From Allobosea thiooxidans (GTDB lineage Bacteria; Pseudomonadota; Alphaproteobacteria; Rhizobiales; Beijerinckiaceae): a DNA stretch of 64,000 nucleotides. Under the pieces are notes generated by a model. The model saw only the letters and a list, made by a program, of their open reading frames with translations. It was not told the origin of the DNA and did no database searches. Below are positions 40,299-50,640 of the stretch, piece after piece. Every line of letters starts with the position of its first letter. The first letter of the stretch is position 1. The stretch is from positions 1 to 64,000 of the forward strand of contig NZ_FUYX01000003.1 of the NCBI RefSeq assembly GCF_900168195.1, in the 5' to 3' direction. The translations under genes were made by a program, and so were the position numbers.

Positions 40299-40695
40299 GG
40301 GCCGCGGTGCCGGCGGGGCCGGGCCCCGAATCTTGGCGGAGGCGGCAACCGCGACCACAACCGCGCCGTTCCGCTGAGGATCGGCGTTGTGCCTATGCGG
40401 CGGCGCCACATGCGTGGCGTCCCGTTGCTGCCGGTCCTCGACCGCCACCGTTTTCCCAATCCCCTGACCGGTCCGGCGCATCGCCCGGACGGGGCCGCAT
40501 GTCGCGGCCAATTGCTTCGCCGTGAAGCTAACTACAGCGCAAGCGCCATGCCAAGCGGAACCTTGCCAGGCGGGAACCATCGCGCCTGCGCGGCCGGTCG
40601 GCGCCAGCGTTTCGGCGCCCTTGCGCGGGCGCCGGCTCATCGGCCAGTGTCCGGTGGCCGGCATCCGGCCAAGACGGACAGGGCAGGGAATCGAC
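40299..40695. other. Divergent intergenic region between ppx and glpK
   Basis: About 400 GC-rich bases separate the two divergent genes. I find no convincing -35/-10 pair, dyad operator or RNA structure. Frames running through it from either gene look like chance extensions. Confidence 0.4.
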
Positions 40696-42198
40696 ATGGC
40701 CGCCAGACACATCCTCGCCATCGACCAGGGCACGACCTCGTCGCGGTCCATCGTGTTCGATGCGTCGCTCGCGGTTTCGGCCAGTGCGCAGCAGGAATTC
40801 CCGCAGCACTTCCCGGCCTCCGGCTGGGTCGAGCACGAGCCCGAGGACATCTGGGAGAGCGTGCTGGCGACCGCGCGCCAGGCCATCGCGCAGGCGGGCC
40901 TCGCTGCCAGCGACATCGCCGGCATCGGAATCACCAACCAGCGCGAGACCACGCTGATCTGGGACCGCCGGACGGGCCGGGCGATTCACCGGGCCATCGT
41001 CTGGCAGGACCGGCGCACGGCCCAGGCCTGCGCGAATCTCGTTGCCGCCGGCCATGAGGAGCTGGTGGCCGAGCGGACCGGCCTGCGCATCGACCCCTAT
41101 TTCTCGGCGACCAAGATCGCCTGGCTGCTCGACAATGTTCCCGGCGCCAGGCGGCGCGCGGAAGCGGGCGAGCTCGCCTTCGGCACCGTCGATTCCTTCC
41201 TGCTCTGGCGGCTCACGGGCGGCGCCGTTCACGCCACCGACGCGACCAATGCGGCGCGGACCATGCTGTTCGACATCGGCCGCGGCGTCTGGGATGCCGA
41301 TCTCCTCGCGCTCTTCGGCATCCCCGCGACCCTACTGCCGGAGGTGCGCGACTGCGCGACGCATTTCGGGGATACCGCTCCGGAGCTGTTCGGAGCGCCG
41401 ATTCCGGTGCGCGGCATCGCCGGCGACCAGCAGGCGGCGACGATCGGGCAGGCCTGCTTCACGCCCGGCATGGTGAAATCGACCTATGGCACCGGCTGCT
41501 TCGCCCTGCTCAACACCGGCGACAGGCCGGTCCGCTCGAAGCACCGGCTGCTCAGCACCATCGCCTATCAACTCGGCGGCCGGAGGACCTATGCGCTCGA
41601 GGGCTCGATCTTCATCGCCGGGGCGGCGGTGCAATGGCTGCGCGACGGGCTCGGCATCATCGAGAAGGCGAGCGAGACCGGGCCGCTGGCGGAAGCGGCC
41701 GACCCGGAGCAGCACGTCTATCTGGTGCCGGCCTTCGTCGGGCTCGGTGCGCCGCATTGGGACGCCCATGCCCGCGGCGCGATGTTCGGCCTGACCCGCA
41801 ACAGCGGCCCGCGCGAATTCGCCCGGGCAGCCCTTGAGAGCGTCTGCTACCAGACGCTCGACCTGATCGAGGCGATGCGGGCCGACTGGCCGGAAGGCGG
41901 GCAGGGTGGGCGCGCGGTGCTGCGCGTCGATGGCGGCATGGTCGCCTCCGACTGGACGATGCAGCGGCTGGCCGACATTCTCGACCTGCCGGTGGACCGG
42001 CCGACCGTGCTGGAAACGACGGCGCTGGGCGCCGCCTATCTCGCCGGGCTCGATGCCGGGCTGCTGCCGGAGCCGGAGCGCTTCGCCGACCAGTGGCGGC
42101 TGGAGCGGCGCTTCTCGCCGGCGATGCCGGCCAGCCAGCGCGAGCGCAAGGTGGCCGGCTGGCGCGACAGCGTGCGGCGGACGCTGAGCGCCGGCTAG
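40696..42198 (+). CDS. glpK: Glycerol kinase
   Basis: This 500-residue enzyme phosphorylates glycerol to glycerol-3-phosphate in the cytosol. It shows the sugar-kinase start [17 protein letters not shown] and [12 protein letters not shown], the catalytic-region [14 protein letters not shown], the central [13 protein letters not shown] and the ATP-site [21 protein letters not shown] and [12 protein letters not shown] are typical of GlpK. The frame extends upstream to 40522, but the ATG at 40696, preceded by GCAGGGAA, is the family start. No glpD, glpF or glpR lies in the window, so it appears to stand alone. Confidence 0.95.
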   Translation: MAARHILAIDQGTTSSRSIVFDASLAVSASAQQEFPQHFPASGWVEHEPEDIWESVLATARQAIAQAGLAASDIAGIGITNQRETTLIWDRRTGRAIHRAIVWQDRRTAQACANLVAAGHEELVAERTGLRIDPYFSATKIAWLLDNVPGARRRAEAGELAFGTVDSFLLWRLTGGAVHATDATNAARTMLFDIGRGVWDADLLALFGIPATLLPEVRDCATHFGDTAPELFGAPIPVRGIAGDQQAATIGQACFTPGMVKSTYGTGCFALLNTGDRPVRSKHRLLSTIAYQLGGRRTYALEGSIFIAGAAVQWLRDGLGIIEKASETGPLAEAADPEQHVYLVPAFVGLGAPHWDAHARGAMFGLTRNSGPREFARAALESVCYQTLDLIEAMRADWPEGGQGGRAVLRVDGGMVASDWTMQRLADILDLPVDRPTVLETTALGAAYLAGLDAGLLPEPERFADQWRLERRFSPAMPASQRERKVAGWRDSVRRTLSAG

Positions 42199-42419
42199 AA
42201 GCCGGCCGGGCGGCGCAGCGATCCTTCGTCGCCGTGCCGGGTCGTGCGGCCGCTCGTCGGATCGATCGCGCGAGCGGCTGGGGCGCCGGCCGCTCGACCA
42301 GGCGTCCGTCGGAAGCCACCGGAAACGCGCGGCAGGCGCGAGTAGAGACACCGCCGCGCTTCAGCTGGGGCTATTCGATCTTCCGGGAGAACAGGGAGGG
42401 ATAAGCGGCCACCGCAAAG

Positions 42420-42493
42420 TGGCTGGGGGACTAGGATTCGAACCTAGACAACCAGAGTCAGAGTCTGGGGTCCTACCGTTAGACGATCCCCCA
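42420..42493 (-). tRNA. tRNA-Gln (anticodon CTG)
   Basis: The 74-base gene folds as a full cloverleaf: acceptor TGGGGGA/TCCCCCA, D arm, anticodon stem CCAGA/TCTGG with loop CTCTGAC (anticodon CTG), and T arm CTAGG-TTCGAAT-CCTAG. The CCA end is encoded. It closely follows the E. coli glutamine tRNA pattern. Confidence 0.95.
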
Positions 42494-42904
42494 ACGACGT
42501 GGGCGCTCGGGGCGCCGCGTTGGTGAGCCGGGGTCTAATCAATGCGGTCCGGCTTGGCAAGAGCAGAATTCTCCGCCGACACAGAATTCCGGGCAGGGCG
42601 ACGCCTTGCCGGGAAGGCTCCGCTCTTCCGCAGAAGCGGCACCGGGAAGGTAGTGGCGGCTGGATGCGCCTCCCCATCTCTCCCTTCGCCTTGCGGGGAC
42701 GACGAGCACGGGCAGGGCGCCCGGGCCGGGAAGCCGGGATCTGGCCGGCAGGGGCGAGCGCCAGCGCTCCGGACGCCGCGCGCAGGTCGGGGCTTTGGCC
42801 GCGCCTCTAGGCGCTTCGACTGCGGCATGCCAAAGATGGCGGCTCGTGCCGGGCGTCGTTGCCGCGTCCCGGTTTTCCTGCCTCCGATTCGGTCCGCTAC
42901 GCCC
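42494..42904. other. Intergenic region between tRNA-Gln and amidase
   Basis: No gene or RNA is recognised. Two GAATTC sites near 42568 and 42585 and a GC-rich tract follow. No integrase or att-like repeat accompanies the tRNA, so this is not a visible integration site. The amidase frame runs back to 42542 but is not protein-like there. Confidence 0.4.
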
Positions 42905-44257
42905 ATGGCTCGCACATTGTCCGCCCTCGCCGAGGATCTCGCTTCCGGACGGACGAGCTCGCTGGCCCTGACGCGCGAGGCGCTCGCACGGATCGACGCG
43001 CCGGAAGGCGAGGGCCGGCTGGCCTTCGTCAAGGTCCATCGCGAGTCGGCGCTGGCCGCCGCGGAGGCGATGGACCGGCTGAGGGCTGCCGGGCTTGCAC
43101 CGTCGCCCCTCGCCGGCATTCCGATCTCGGTGAAGGACCTGTTCGACCTCGCCGGCGAGCCGACGACGGCCGGTTCGACGGTGCTGGCCGATGCGCCGCC
43201 GGCGCTGCGCGACGCGCCGGCGATCGCAAGGCTGCGCGCTGCCGGCTTCGTCGTGATCGGCCGGACCAACATGACCGAGTTCGCCTTCTCCGGCCTCGGC
43301 CTCAATCCGCATTACGGCACGCCGGCCTCGCCCTATGACCGCGCCGCCCGCCGGATTCCCGGCGGCTCCTCCTCGGGCGCCGCCGTCTCGGTCGCCGACG
43401 GCATGGCCTTTGCCGGAATCGGCTCGGATACAGGCGGCTCCTGCCGCATCCCGGCGGCGTTCTGCGGGATCGTCGGCTATAAGCCGACGGCTGCGAGCGT
43501 TCCGCGCGAAGGCGTCTTCCCGCTGTCGCAGTCGCTCGACTCGATCGGGCCGCTCGCCAACAGCGTCTCCTGCTGCCGGGCGCTGCACGAGATCATGAGC
43601 GGGGCCGCGCTGTCGAAAGAGGTGCCGACCAGCCTTGCGGGGCTGCGCATCGCCGTGCCGCAGACGGTGGCGCTCGACGGGCTCGACGTGCATGTCGCGG
43701 CGAGCTTCGACCGCGCGCTGGAGCGGCTGGCGAAGGCCGGCGCCAAGGTGATCGACACGCCGCTCGAGCGCTTTGCCGAAGTCGCCCGGATCAACGCCAA
43801 GGGCGGGTTCGCCGCGGCGGAGGCCTATGCGCATCACCGGGCGCTGGTCGAGGCGAAGGGCGAGGGCTACGACCCCCGCGTCCGGACACGCATCCTGCGC
43901 GGCCGCAACCAGGACTGCGCCGACTATATCGAGCTGCTGCAGGCGCGGGCCGCCTTCGTCGCGGCGATGCAGGAGGAGGTCGCGGCCTTCGACGTGCTGG
44001 CGATGCCGACCGTGCCGACGATCGCGCCGACCATCGCCGAGCTCGCCGAGGACGACGAGGCCTTCACCCGCACAAACCTGCTGATGCTGCGCAATCCCAC
44101 GCTGATCAACATGATGGATGGCTGCTCGATCTCGCTGCCGATGCACCGGCCGGGCGAGGCGCCTGCCGCGCTGATGCTGTCGAGGAGCGGAGGCGGCGAC
44201 GCAGCCCTGTTCGCGATCGCGGCCGCGGCGGAAGCCGCCCTCGCGGGCAAGGACTGA
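42905..44257 (+). CDS. Amidase (amidase signature family)
   Basis: This 450-residue enzyme has the Ser-cisSer-Lys triad of the amidase signature family: Lys77 in PISVKDLFD, the Ser155-157 run in GGSSSGAAVS and the nucleophile Ser179 in TGGSCRIPAAFCG. It hydrolyses an amide or transfers its ammonia; the substrate is not evident. The absence of gatB or gatC beside it and the sequence at the start argue against GatA. The longest frame starts at 42542, but the ATG at 42905 begins MARTLSALAEDLASG, a normal family N-terminus. An M20 peptidase gene follows 177 bases later, suggesting joint use of an amide- or peptide-like compound. Confidence 0.88.
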   Translation: MARTLSALAEDLASGRTSSLALTREALARIDAPEGEGRLAFVKVHRESALAAAEAMDRLRAAGLAPSPLAGIPISVKDLFDLAGEPTTAGSTVLADAPPALRDAPAIARLRAAGFVVIGRTNMTEFAFSGLGLNPHYGTPASPYDRAARRIPGGSSSGAAVSVADGMAFAGIGSDTGGSCRIPAAFCGIVGYKPTAASVPREGVFPLSQSLDSIGPLANSVSCCRALHEIMSGAALSKEVPTSLAGLRIAVPQTVALDGLDVHVAASFDRALERLAKAGAKVIDTPLERFAEVARINAKGGFAAAEAYAHHRALVEAKGEGYDPRVRTRILRGRNQDCADYIELLQARAAFVAAMQEEVAAFDVLAMPTVPTIAPTIAELAEDDEAFTRTNLLMLRNPTLINMMDGCSISLPMHRPGEAPAALMLSRSGGGDAALFAIAAAAEAALAGKD

Positions 44258-44434
44258 GCGCGCTGCGCAACCGGAGTGTCCGGGGGGCTGGTCCCTGGGC
44301 ATGGGACTGAAAATCGCGGTGCGTCTTCCGCACTCGGACGGCACGCCGGGGAGCCACCATGCGCTCCGCCGGCCCGTGCCCAGCGCATGGAGGGCGCCTC
44401 GCGCGCCAGGGATTTCATCGGAGAACATCGTCAC

Positions 44435-45547
44435 ATGAATCAGAACGAAGCCGCCGCCGCACTCTCAGTCTGGGTTGCGCTCGAGAGCCCCACGAACCAC
44501 CCGGCCGGGCTGAACGGCATGATGGATCTCGTCCAGAAGGATGTCGCGGGGCTGCCGATCGCGGTCGAGCGCATCCCCGGCCGTGACGGGCTCGGCGACA
44601 TGGTCATGCTGCGCGCCGGCCTCGACAACGGCCAGCCGGCCGTCGCCGTGATGTCGCATCTCGACACGGTGCACCCGGTCGGCACCAGCGCCAAGGAGCT
44701 GCCGGTCCGGATCGAGGGCGATCGGCTCTACGGCCCGGGCGTCTACGACATGAAGGGTGGCGCCTGGCTCGCGCTGCAGGCCTTCAAGCAGGTCGCCGCC
44801 GCCGGCACGGCCAAGCGGCCGATGGTCTTCCTGTTCACGCCGGACGAGGAGATCGGCTCGCCGACCAGCCGCAAGCTGATCGAGGAGATCGGCCGGAGCT
44901 CGGCGGCTGTGCTTGTCACCGAGCCGGCGCGGCTCGGTGGCAAGATCGTCACGGCCCGCAAGGGCGTCGGCCGCTTCGATGTCCGGCTCGAAGGCCGGCC
45001 GGCCCATGCCGGCTCGCGCCATGCCGACGGGCGCAGCGCCATCCGCGAGGCGGCCCACCAGATCCTCGCGATCGAGGGCATGACCGACTATGCGCGCGGC
45101 ATCACCACGAGCGTCGCGCTCGTCGGCGGCGGCACGGCGGCGAACGTCATCCCGCAGCATGCCTGGTTCAGCGTCGATTGCCGGGTCACCACGTTGGCCG
45201 ACGGCGCGATGATGGAGAATCGCATCCTCAGCCTCAAGGCGCATGATCCGGACGTGCAGCTGCGCATCACCGGCGGCATGAACCGCCCGCCCTACGAGAA
45301 ATCGGCGATGGTGGCGGAGCTGTTCGGGAAGGCGCAGAAGGTCGCCGCCGGCATCGGCCTCGACCTGCAGGACTGCCCGATGACGGGCGGCGGCTCCGAC
45401 GGCAACTTCACCGCGGCGCTCGGCGTGCCGACGCTCGACGGCCTCGGCATCGACGGCGACGGCGCGCATACGCTGCAGGAATATGCGCTGATCTCCTCGA
45501 TCGCGCCGCGCCAGGCGCTGATCAAGGGGCTGCTGGAAACGGTCTGA
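44435..45547 (+). CDS. M20-family metallopeptidase (glutamate carboxypeptidase-like)
   Basis: This 370-residue zinc peptidase carries the M20 ligands: His and Asp in MSHLDTVHP, Asp in YDMKGG, the catalytic Glu pair in TPDEEIGS, and the final His in GDGAHTLQEY. A dimerisation domain lies in the middle (GRPAHAGSRHADGRSAIREAA). It resembles carboxypeptidase G2-type enzymes that remove C-terminal Glu, but related amidohydrolases cannot be excluded. No signal peptide is seen with the ATG at 44435, which is preceded by GGAGAAC. The upstream amidase gene is on the same strand. Confidence 0.88.
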   Translation: MNQNEAAAALSVWVALESPTNHPAGLNGMMDLVQKDVAGLPIAVERIPGRDGLGDMVMLRAGLDNGQPAVAVMSHLDTVHPVGTSAKELPVRIEGDRLYGPGVYDMKGGAWLALQAFKQVAAAGTAKRPMVFLFTPDEEIGSPTSRKLIEEIGRSSAAVLVTEPARLGGKIVTARKGVGRFDVRLEGRPAHAGSRHADGRSAIREAAHQILAIEGMTDYARGITTSVALVGGGTAANVIPQHAWFSVDCRVTTLADGAMMENRILSLKAHDPDVQLRITGGMNRPPYEKSAMVAELFGKAQKVAAGIGLDLQDCPMTGGGSDGNFTAALGVPTLDGLGIDGDGAHTLQEYALISSIAPRQALIKGLLETV

Positions 45548-45661
45548 GCGCTGCCGGGCGGTACGGCCTGGCAAGAGAAACGCGGGTCATCCCGGGCGAC
45601 CGCAGGGAAACCCGGGACGATCCGCGGATTTCAGTCCGGAGCATTTTTGATCAGTTCGACC

Positions 45662-45758
45662 CGTCATTGCGAGCGCTGCGAAGCAATCCAGCGGACTGGG
45701 TGAGACATTCAGCTCTACGCCCCTGGATTGCTTCGTCGCTTCGTGCCTCGCAAGACGG
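45662..45758. repeat. Dispersed palindromic intergenic repeat, copy 2
   Basis: CGTCATTGCGAGCGCTGCGA on the left pairs with TCGTCGCTTCGTGCCTCGCA on the right, with CAATCCAG/CTGGATTG completing the stem. It is closely related to 26259-26349. It sits between the convergent M20 and accC genes, beside the accC terminator. Confidence 0.75.
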
Positions 45759-45803
45759 TTCGCGCGGTTCGATCTGGTCGGGATCGGCTCCAGGTGCCGA
45801 AAT

Positions 45804-45835
45804 AAAAAAAGCCCCTCGCGATCGCGGGGGGCTTT
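45804..45835 (-). terminator. Rho-independent terminator of accC
   Basis: On the minus strand a 13-bp stem (AAAGCCCCCCGCG with CGCGAGGGGCTTT, one G-T pair) around an AT loop is followed by a run of T. It lies 26 bases beyond the accC stop. Confidence 0.88.
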
Positions 45836-45861
45836 GTCGTTTCGGGCGCTGCCGGGCGCGT

Positions 45862-47223
45862 TCAGGCCTGCGGTTCGCCCATGCCACCGGCGGCGAGGAA
45901 TTTCTCGAGCCAGTGGATGTTGTAGTCGCCGTTGAGGATGTCCGGGTTGCGGACCAGCGTGCGGAACAGCGGCAGCGTGGTGTCGACGCCGTCGACGACG
46001 AACTCGTCGAGCGAGCGGCGCAGGCGCATCAGGCATTCGTCGCGGTTGCGGCCATGGACGATCAGCTTGCCGACGAGCGAGTCGTAATGCGGCGGGATCG
46101 TGTAGCCCTGATAGGCGGCGGAATCGACGCGCACGCCGAGGCCGCCCGGCGTATGGAACGAGGCGATCTTGCCGGGCGAGGGGCGGAAATTCGCCGGATG
46201 CTCGGCATTCACCCGGCACTCGATGGCATGGCCCTCGATGACGATGTCCGACTGCTTGAGCGAGAGCGGCGCGCCGGCCGCGATACGAATCTGCTCGTTG
46301 ACGAGGTCGATGCCGGTGATCATCTCGGTAACCGGATGCTCGACCTGGATGCGGGTGTTCATTTCGATGAAGTAGAACTCGCCGTCCTCGTAGAGGAACT
46401 CGATGGTGCCGGCGCCGCGATATTGCAGCTCGCACATCGCCTTGGCGCAGATCTCGCCGATCCGGTCGCGCTCGCCGGCATTGAGGGCGGGCGAGGGGCC
46501 TTCTTCCCAGACCTTCTGGTGGCGGCGCTGCAGCGAGCAGTCGCGCTCGCCGAGATGGATCGCATGGCCGCGGCCGTCGCCGAGCACCTGGATCTCGATA
46601 TGGCGGGGCTTCTCGAGATATTTCTCGATATAGACCGCGTCATCGCCGAAATTGGCCTTGGCCTCGCTGCGGGCCGTGGCGAGCAGGACGGGAAGCTCCT
46701 CCTCGTTCCGTACGACCTTCATGCCCTTGCCGCCGCCGCCGGAGGCCGCCTTGATGATGACCGGGAAGCCGATCTCCCGGATGATCTTCAGGGCCTCGGC
46801 TTCGTCGCTGACACCGCCCTCGGAGCCGGGCACGCACGGGATGCCGAGGCGCTTCGCCGTGCGCTTGGCCTCGATCTTGTCGCCCATCGAGCGGATATGC
46901 TCGGCCTTGGGGCCGATGAAGGCGATGTTGTGCCGCTCCAGGATCTCGGCGAAGCGGGCGTTCTCGGAGAGGAAGCCGTAGCCGGGATGGACCGCATCGG
47001 CCCCGGTGATCTCGCAGGCGGCGATCAGGGCCGGGATATTGAGATAGCTCTCGCGTGCCGGCGGCGGGCCGATGCAGACGCTCTCGTCGGCCAGGCGCAC
47101 ATGCATCGCATTGGCGTCCGCGGTGGAATGGACCGCGACGGTGGCGATGCCGAGCTCCTTGGCGGCGCGCAGCACGCGCAGCGCGATCTCTCCACGGTTG
47201 GCGATCAGGATCTTGTCGAACAT
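45862..47223 (-). CDS. accC: Acetyl-CoA carboxylase, biotin carboxylase subunit
   Basis: This 453-residue subunit carboxylates biotin on AccB with ATP and bicarbonate, the first step of fatty-acid synthesis. It has the N-terminal [21 protein letters not shown], the ATP-grasp loop [29 protein letters not shown] and the catalytic [14 protein letters not shown]. The ATG at 47223 is preferred to the frame end at 47268. It follows accB by 41 bases and ends at a strong terminator, so aroQ-accB-accC probably form one operon. Confidence 0.95.
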   Translation of the reverse strand: MFDKILIANRGEIALRVLRAAKELGIATVAVHSTADANAMHVRLADESVCIGPPPARESYLNIPALIAACEITGADAVHPGYGFLSENARFAEILERHNIAFIGPKAEHIRSMGDKIEAKRTAKRLGIPCVPGSEGGVSDEAEALKIIREIGFPVIIKAASGGGGKGMKVVRNEEELPVLLATARSEAKANFGDDAVYIEKYLEKPRHIEIQVLGDGRGHAIHLGERDCSLQRRHQKVWEEGPSPALNAGERDRIGEICAKAMCELQYRGAGTIEFLYEDGEFYFIEMNTRIQVEHPVTEMITGIDLVNEQIRIAAGAPLSLKQSDIVIEGHAIECRVNAEHPANFRPSPGKIASFHTPGGLGVRVDSAAYQGYTIPPHYDSLVGKLIVHGRNRDECLMRLRRSLDEFVVDGVDTTLPLFRTLVRNPDILNGDYNIHWLEKFLAAGGMGEPQA

Positions 47224-47264
47224 CTTGAAATCCAAATCCGGCCCGGCGGTGCGCGGCGCCGCGC

Positions 47265-47729
47265 TCACTCGATCACCAGCAGCGGCTCACCGTATTCGAC
47301 CGGCTGGCCATCCTCGACCAGGATGGCCGTGACCTTGCCGGCGCGGGGGGCGACGATGTCGTTGAAGGTCTTCATCGCCTCGACGAGCAGGATGCGCTCG
47401 CCCTGCTTCACGACGCTGCCGATCTCGACGAAGGGCTTGGCCTCGGGCGAGGGGCGGCGATAGGCGGTGCCGACCATCGGCGAGGTGACCGCGCCGGGAT
47501 GGGCGGCGGTCGGCTTGCTCTCGGCCGGGGCGGCGGCCGCAACCGGGGCCGGAGCGGCGGCAACGGCGAGAGGCGCGGCGGCCGGGACCTGGACGGTCGC
47601 GGTGAGGCTGCGGGCGACGCGGACGCGCAGATCACCCTTCTCGACCTCGATCTCGGTGAGATCGGTCTGGTTCAGAAGCTCGGCGAGCTCGCGGACAAGT
47701 TCGGGATCGATCGGGCTCTTGGTCGCCAT
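47265..47729 (-). CDS. accB: Acetyl-CoA carboxylase biotin carboxyl carrier protein
   Basis: This 154-residue carrier has an N-terminal helical part ([23 protein letters not shown]), an Ala/Pro-rich linker, and a C-terminal biotinyl domain with the modified Lys in VEAMKTFND and a final GEPLLVIE strand. It carries carboxybiotin between AccC and the carboxyltransferase. The ATG at 47729 gives [12 protein letters not shown]; the frame reaches 47783. It lies between aroQ and accC. Confidence 0.95.
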   Translation of the reverse strand: MATKSPIDPELVRELAELLNQTDLTEIEVEKGDLRVRVARSLTATVQVPAAAPLAVAAAPAPVAAAAPAESKPTAAHPGAVTSPMVGTAYRRPSPEAKPFVEIGSVVKQGERILLVEAMKTFNDIVAPRAGKVTAILVEDGQPVEYGEPLLVIE

Positions 47730-47801
47730 GGCGGGTGTCACCGTCTTCTTAGGATTCTCGGATGGGCCGGCCGCAGAGGCCACCGGCCCGTTCGTTCGGG
47801 T

Positions 47802-48257
47802 TCAGGCAGCTTTCGCCGCCCGCTTTTCCAGCAGCGGCACGATGGCGTCGAAGGCCAGCTCGTAGCTGGCGACGCCGAAGCCGCAGATCACGCCGACGCA
47901 GACCGGCGCCATATAGGAATGGTGCCGGAATTCCTCGCGCGCATGCACATTCGAGATATGAACCTCGATCGCCAGCGCATCGACGCCCTTGATCGCGTCG
48001 CGCAGCGCCACCGAGGTGTGGGTATAGGCGCCGGCATTGATGACGACGCCGGCGCCGGCGATTCCCGCCTCCTGGATGAAGGTGACGAGCTCGCCCTCGA
48101 AATTGGTCTGGCGGAAGACAAGGTCGACGCCCGCGGCCTCGGCCCTGCGCTGCAGCCTTTCCTCGACGCCAGCCAGCGTGACCGCGCCATAGGTTCCCGG
48201 TTCGCGGGTGCCGAGCAGGTTGAGGTTAGGTCCGTTCAGGACGTGGACGGCGACCAT
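47802..48257 (-). CDS. aroQ: 3-dehydroquinate dehydratase, type II
   Basis: This 151-residue enzyme of the shikimate pathway removes water from 3-dehydroquinate; the family forms dodecamers. It shows GPNLNLLGTREPGTYG with the catalytic Arg and Tyr, RQTNFEGELVTFIQEA, INAGAYTHTSVALRDAI and EVHISNVHAREEFRHHS with the active-site His. It begins the aroQ-accB-accC gene set. In many rhizobia aat, DUF2155 and NDUFA12 follow accC directly; here they are about 27 kb away. Confidence 0.94.
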   Translation of the reverse strand: MVAVHVLNGPNLNLLGTREPGTYGAVTLAGVEERLQRRAEAAGVDLVFRQTNFEGELVTFIQEAGIAGAGVVINAGAYTHTSVALRDAIKGVDALAIEVHISNVHAREEFRHHSYMAPVCVGVICGFGVASYELAFDAIVPLLEKRAAKAA

Positions 48258-48386
48258 GGAGGGTGTTGATTCCGGCGCCGCGCGCAGGCGGCAGAAGCCG
48301 CCCTCATAAACGTTGCGGGCCGGCAGGGGAAGCCTGTACGGCGCCTGCCGGCCCGGCGATGCCGGCGGCAGGCGCCTTGAGCGCGA

Positions 48387-49193
48387 TCAGCCGGCGCACT
48401 CGGTCTTGCCGCAGCGGCGCACCGAGTCGATTTTCTGCTTGAGGGCCGCCTGGCCGATGGCGCCGAAGACGATCTCGTCGCCGAGGATGAAGGCCGGCGT
48501 GCCGGTGAGGCCGAGGCGATCGCCGAGAGCGACGGTGTCCTCGATCGCGGCCTTGGTGGCGGGCGCCTCCATATCCTTCTTGAGCTGGGCGACGTCGGCG
48601 CCGGCCTCCTTGGCGACTTCCAGCGCCTTGGCGGCATTCACCTTGCCCTTCACGGACATCAGCTTGTTGTGGAAATCGAAGTACTTCTGGCCCTGGAGCT
48701 GGTTCTTGGCCGCCACGGCGACGCGGCTCGCCTCGACCGAATCAGGGCCGAGGATCGGGAAATCCTTCAGCACGACGCGCAGCTTGGGATCGGCCTTGGC
48801 CAGGGCGGTGACGTCCTCCATCGCCCTTTTGCAGAAGCCGCAATTGTAATCCATGAACTCGACGAGGGTGATGTCGCCCTCCGGATTGCCGATGATGACG
48901 GAGGTCGCCGGGTCGGTGATCCGCGCCTTGTCGGCGGCGACGGCGTTGCGCTGTGCCTCGGCCTGGGCGACGGTGTTGCGGCGCTCGAGCTCGATCAGGG
49001 CATCCTGGATGATCTCGGGATTCTTGAAGAGCGTCTCGCGGATCAGATCGGTCACCGCCTTACGCTGCTCGGGCGAGAGCGGCTGGCCCTGCGCCATCAC
49101 GGGCGCGGAGGAGGCCGCGAGCCAGAGGCCGAGCGCGAGGCCGGCAGGCCGCAGGCAAGCGCGCGCCAGGCTGGTGAGGGTGCGGAAAGCCAT
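48387..49193 (-). CDS. DsbA-family thioredoxin-fold protein, periplasmic
   Basis: This 268-residue protein has a signal peptide ending near SSAPVMAQG, a helical N-terminal region (PEQRKAVTDLIRETLFKNPEIIQDALIELE) and a thioredoxin domain with the active site C118-G-F-C121. The cis-Pro loop is GLTGTPAFILGDEIV. Two further Cys near the end (RRCGKTEC) are unusual. It should oxidise or isomerise disulfides in the periplasm, in the style of the ScsC or Com1 group. It lies 129 bases upstream of aroQ on the same strand and probably forms a separate unit. Confidence 0.88.
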   Translation of the reverse strand: MAFRTLTSLARACLRPAGLALGLWLAASSAPVMAQGQPLSPEQRKAVTDLIRETLFKNPEIIQDALIELERRNTVAQAEAQRNAVAADKARITDPATSVIIGNPEGDITLVEFMDYNCGFCKRAMEDVTALAKADPKLRVVLKDFPILGPDSVEASRVAVAAKNQLQGQKYFDFHNKLMSVKGKVNAAKALEVAKEAGADVAQLKKDMEAPATKAAIEDTVALGDRLGLTGTPAFILGDEIVFGAIGQAALKQKIDSVRRCGKTECAG

Positions 49194-49374
49194 TTCATGG
49201 TCCTTTCAAAGCCGCCGAGCGGAAACTCCGCCGGCGGAACGAAGCGCTTCTGCGCGAGCTTGTGTGTCCTCGCCGCCCGCAGGTCAAATCACAGCTCTGC
49301 CAGCGGGGCGGCGGTTGCGGGGCGGCGCCGGCTCGGCTACGCCGGCCCGGCCTTTCGAGAAACCGGACGAGCCG

Positions 49375-50565
49375 ATGCAGAAGCCCCCGTTTTCGCCTGC
49401 CAAATTGCCAGCGCTCGCCGCCCGCGCCGAGCGCGTCGCCCCCTTCATCGTCATGGACGTGATGAACCAGGCGGCCGCGATCGAACGCCGCGGCGGCTCG
49501 GTCGTGCATATGGAGGTCGGCCAGCCCTCGGCGCCGACGCCGGCCTCGATCCGCGCCGCGACCGCGCGGGCGCTGGAGGACGGGCGCATCGGATACACGC
49601 AGGCGCTCGGCACGGATTCGCTCAGGGCTCGCATCGCGCGCCATTACGCACAGGCTTATGGCGTCGAGGTGGCGGCGGAGCGCGTCGTGGTGACGACAGG
49701 CTCGTCGGGCGGCTTCATCCTGACCTTCCTCGCCTGCTTCCAGCCGGGTGACCGCGTCGCGATCACGGCGCCGGGCTATCCGGCCTATCGCAACATCCTG
49801 ATCGCGCTGGGGCTGGAGCCGGTGGCGATCGAGGTCGGCCCCGAGACGCGCTTCGCCCTGACGCCGGAGCTGATCGAGCGCGCCCATCGCGAGAAGCCGC
49901 TCGCCGGCGTGCTGACGATGAGCCCGGCCAACCCGACCGGCGTGGTGATGACGCCCGATGCGATCGCCGAGGTCGCGGCCTGCTGCCGCAAGCTCGGGCT
50001 CTGGTACATCTCGGACGAGATCTATCACGGCCTGACCTACGACACCCCGGCGACGACGGCGCTCGCGGCCGATCCGGACGCGATCATCGTCAACTCCTTC
50101 TCGAAATATTACTGCATGACCGGCTGGCGCGTCGGCTGGCTGGTGGTGCCGGAACGGCTGGTGCGCGCCATCGAGCGGCTGCAGCAGAACTTCTCGATCT
50201 CGGTGCCTTATCTCAGCCAGGTGGCGGGCGAGGCCGCCTTCGACGCGACGGCGGAGTGCGAGGCGATCAAGGCCGGCTATGCGCAGAACCGCGCCTTCCT
50301 GCTCAAGGCGCTGCCGGAGATCGGGCTCGGCGATTTCCTGCCCGTGGACGGCGCCTTCTACATCTATCTCGACATCGGCCGGTACTCGAACGATTCCATG
50401 GCCTTCTGCCGCAGCGCGCTCGAAGAGGCCGGGGTCGCGATCACGCCCGGGCTCGATTTCGACGAGGGACGCGGCGCCCGCACCGTGCGCCTGTCCTTCG
50501 CCGGCTCACTCGCCGAATGCGAGGAAGCTGTGTCCCGCCTGGGTACCTGGCTCAGGAAACGCTGA
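49375..50565 (+). CDS. Pyridoxal-phosphate-dependent aminotransferase, class I/II
   Basis: This 396-residue fold-type I enzyme has the substrate-end segment VVHMEVGQPSAPTP, the cofactor region VTTGSSGGFILTFLACFQPGD, SPANPTGVVMTPDAI, and the Schiff-base Lys in NSFSKYYCMTGWRVGW. The C-terminal Arg is in GARTVRLSFAGS. It is similar to aspartate- or valine-type aminotransferases, but the substrate cannot be told. The frame continues to 48853, antisense to dsbA; the ATG at 49375 gives the usual length. The MscS gene follows 75 bases later. Confidence 0.88.
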   Translation: MQKPPFSPAKLPALAARAERVAPFIVMDVMNQAAAIERRGGSVVHMEVGQPSAPTPASIRAATARALEDGRIGYTQALGTDSLRARIARHYAQAYGVEVAAERVVVTTGSSGGFILTFLACFQPGDRVAITAPGYPAYRNILIALGLEPVAIEVGPETRFALTPELIERAHREKPLAGVLTMSPANPTGVVMTPDAIAEVAACCRKLGLWYISDEIYHGLTYDTPATTALAADPDAIIVNSFSKYYCMTGWRVGWLVVPERLVRAIERLQQNFSISVPYLSQVAGEAAFDATAECEAIKAGYAQNRAFLLKALPEIGLGDFLPVDGAFYIYLDIGRYSNDSMAFCRSALEEAGVAITPGLDFDEGRGARTVRLSFAGSLAECEEAVSRLGTWLRKR

Positions 50566-50640
50566 GCCATGACCTGACGCCCCTTGCCAGAAGCTGCGGA
50601 AGCTTCGCATTCTGCGGGCGCTATGCGGGGGAGGCAGGCC

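Noticed and set aside
42420..42493. tRNA-Gln as an integration site
   Set aside because: No integrase gene, no repeated tRNA 3' end and normal core genes on both sides.
42905..44257. Amidase as GatA of the tRNA amidotransferase
   Set aside because: No gatC or gatB beside it, and the N-terminal region differs from GatA.
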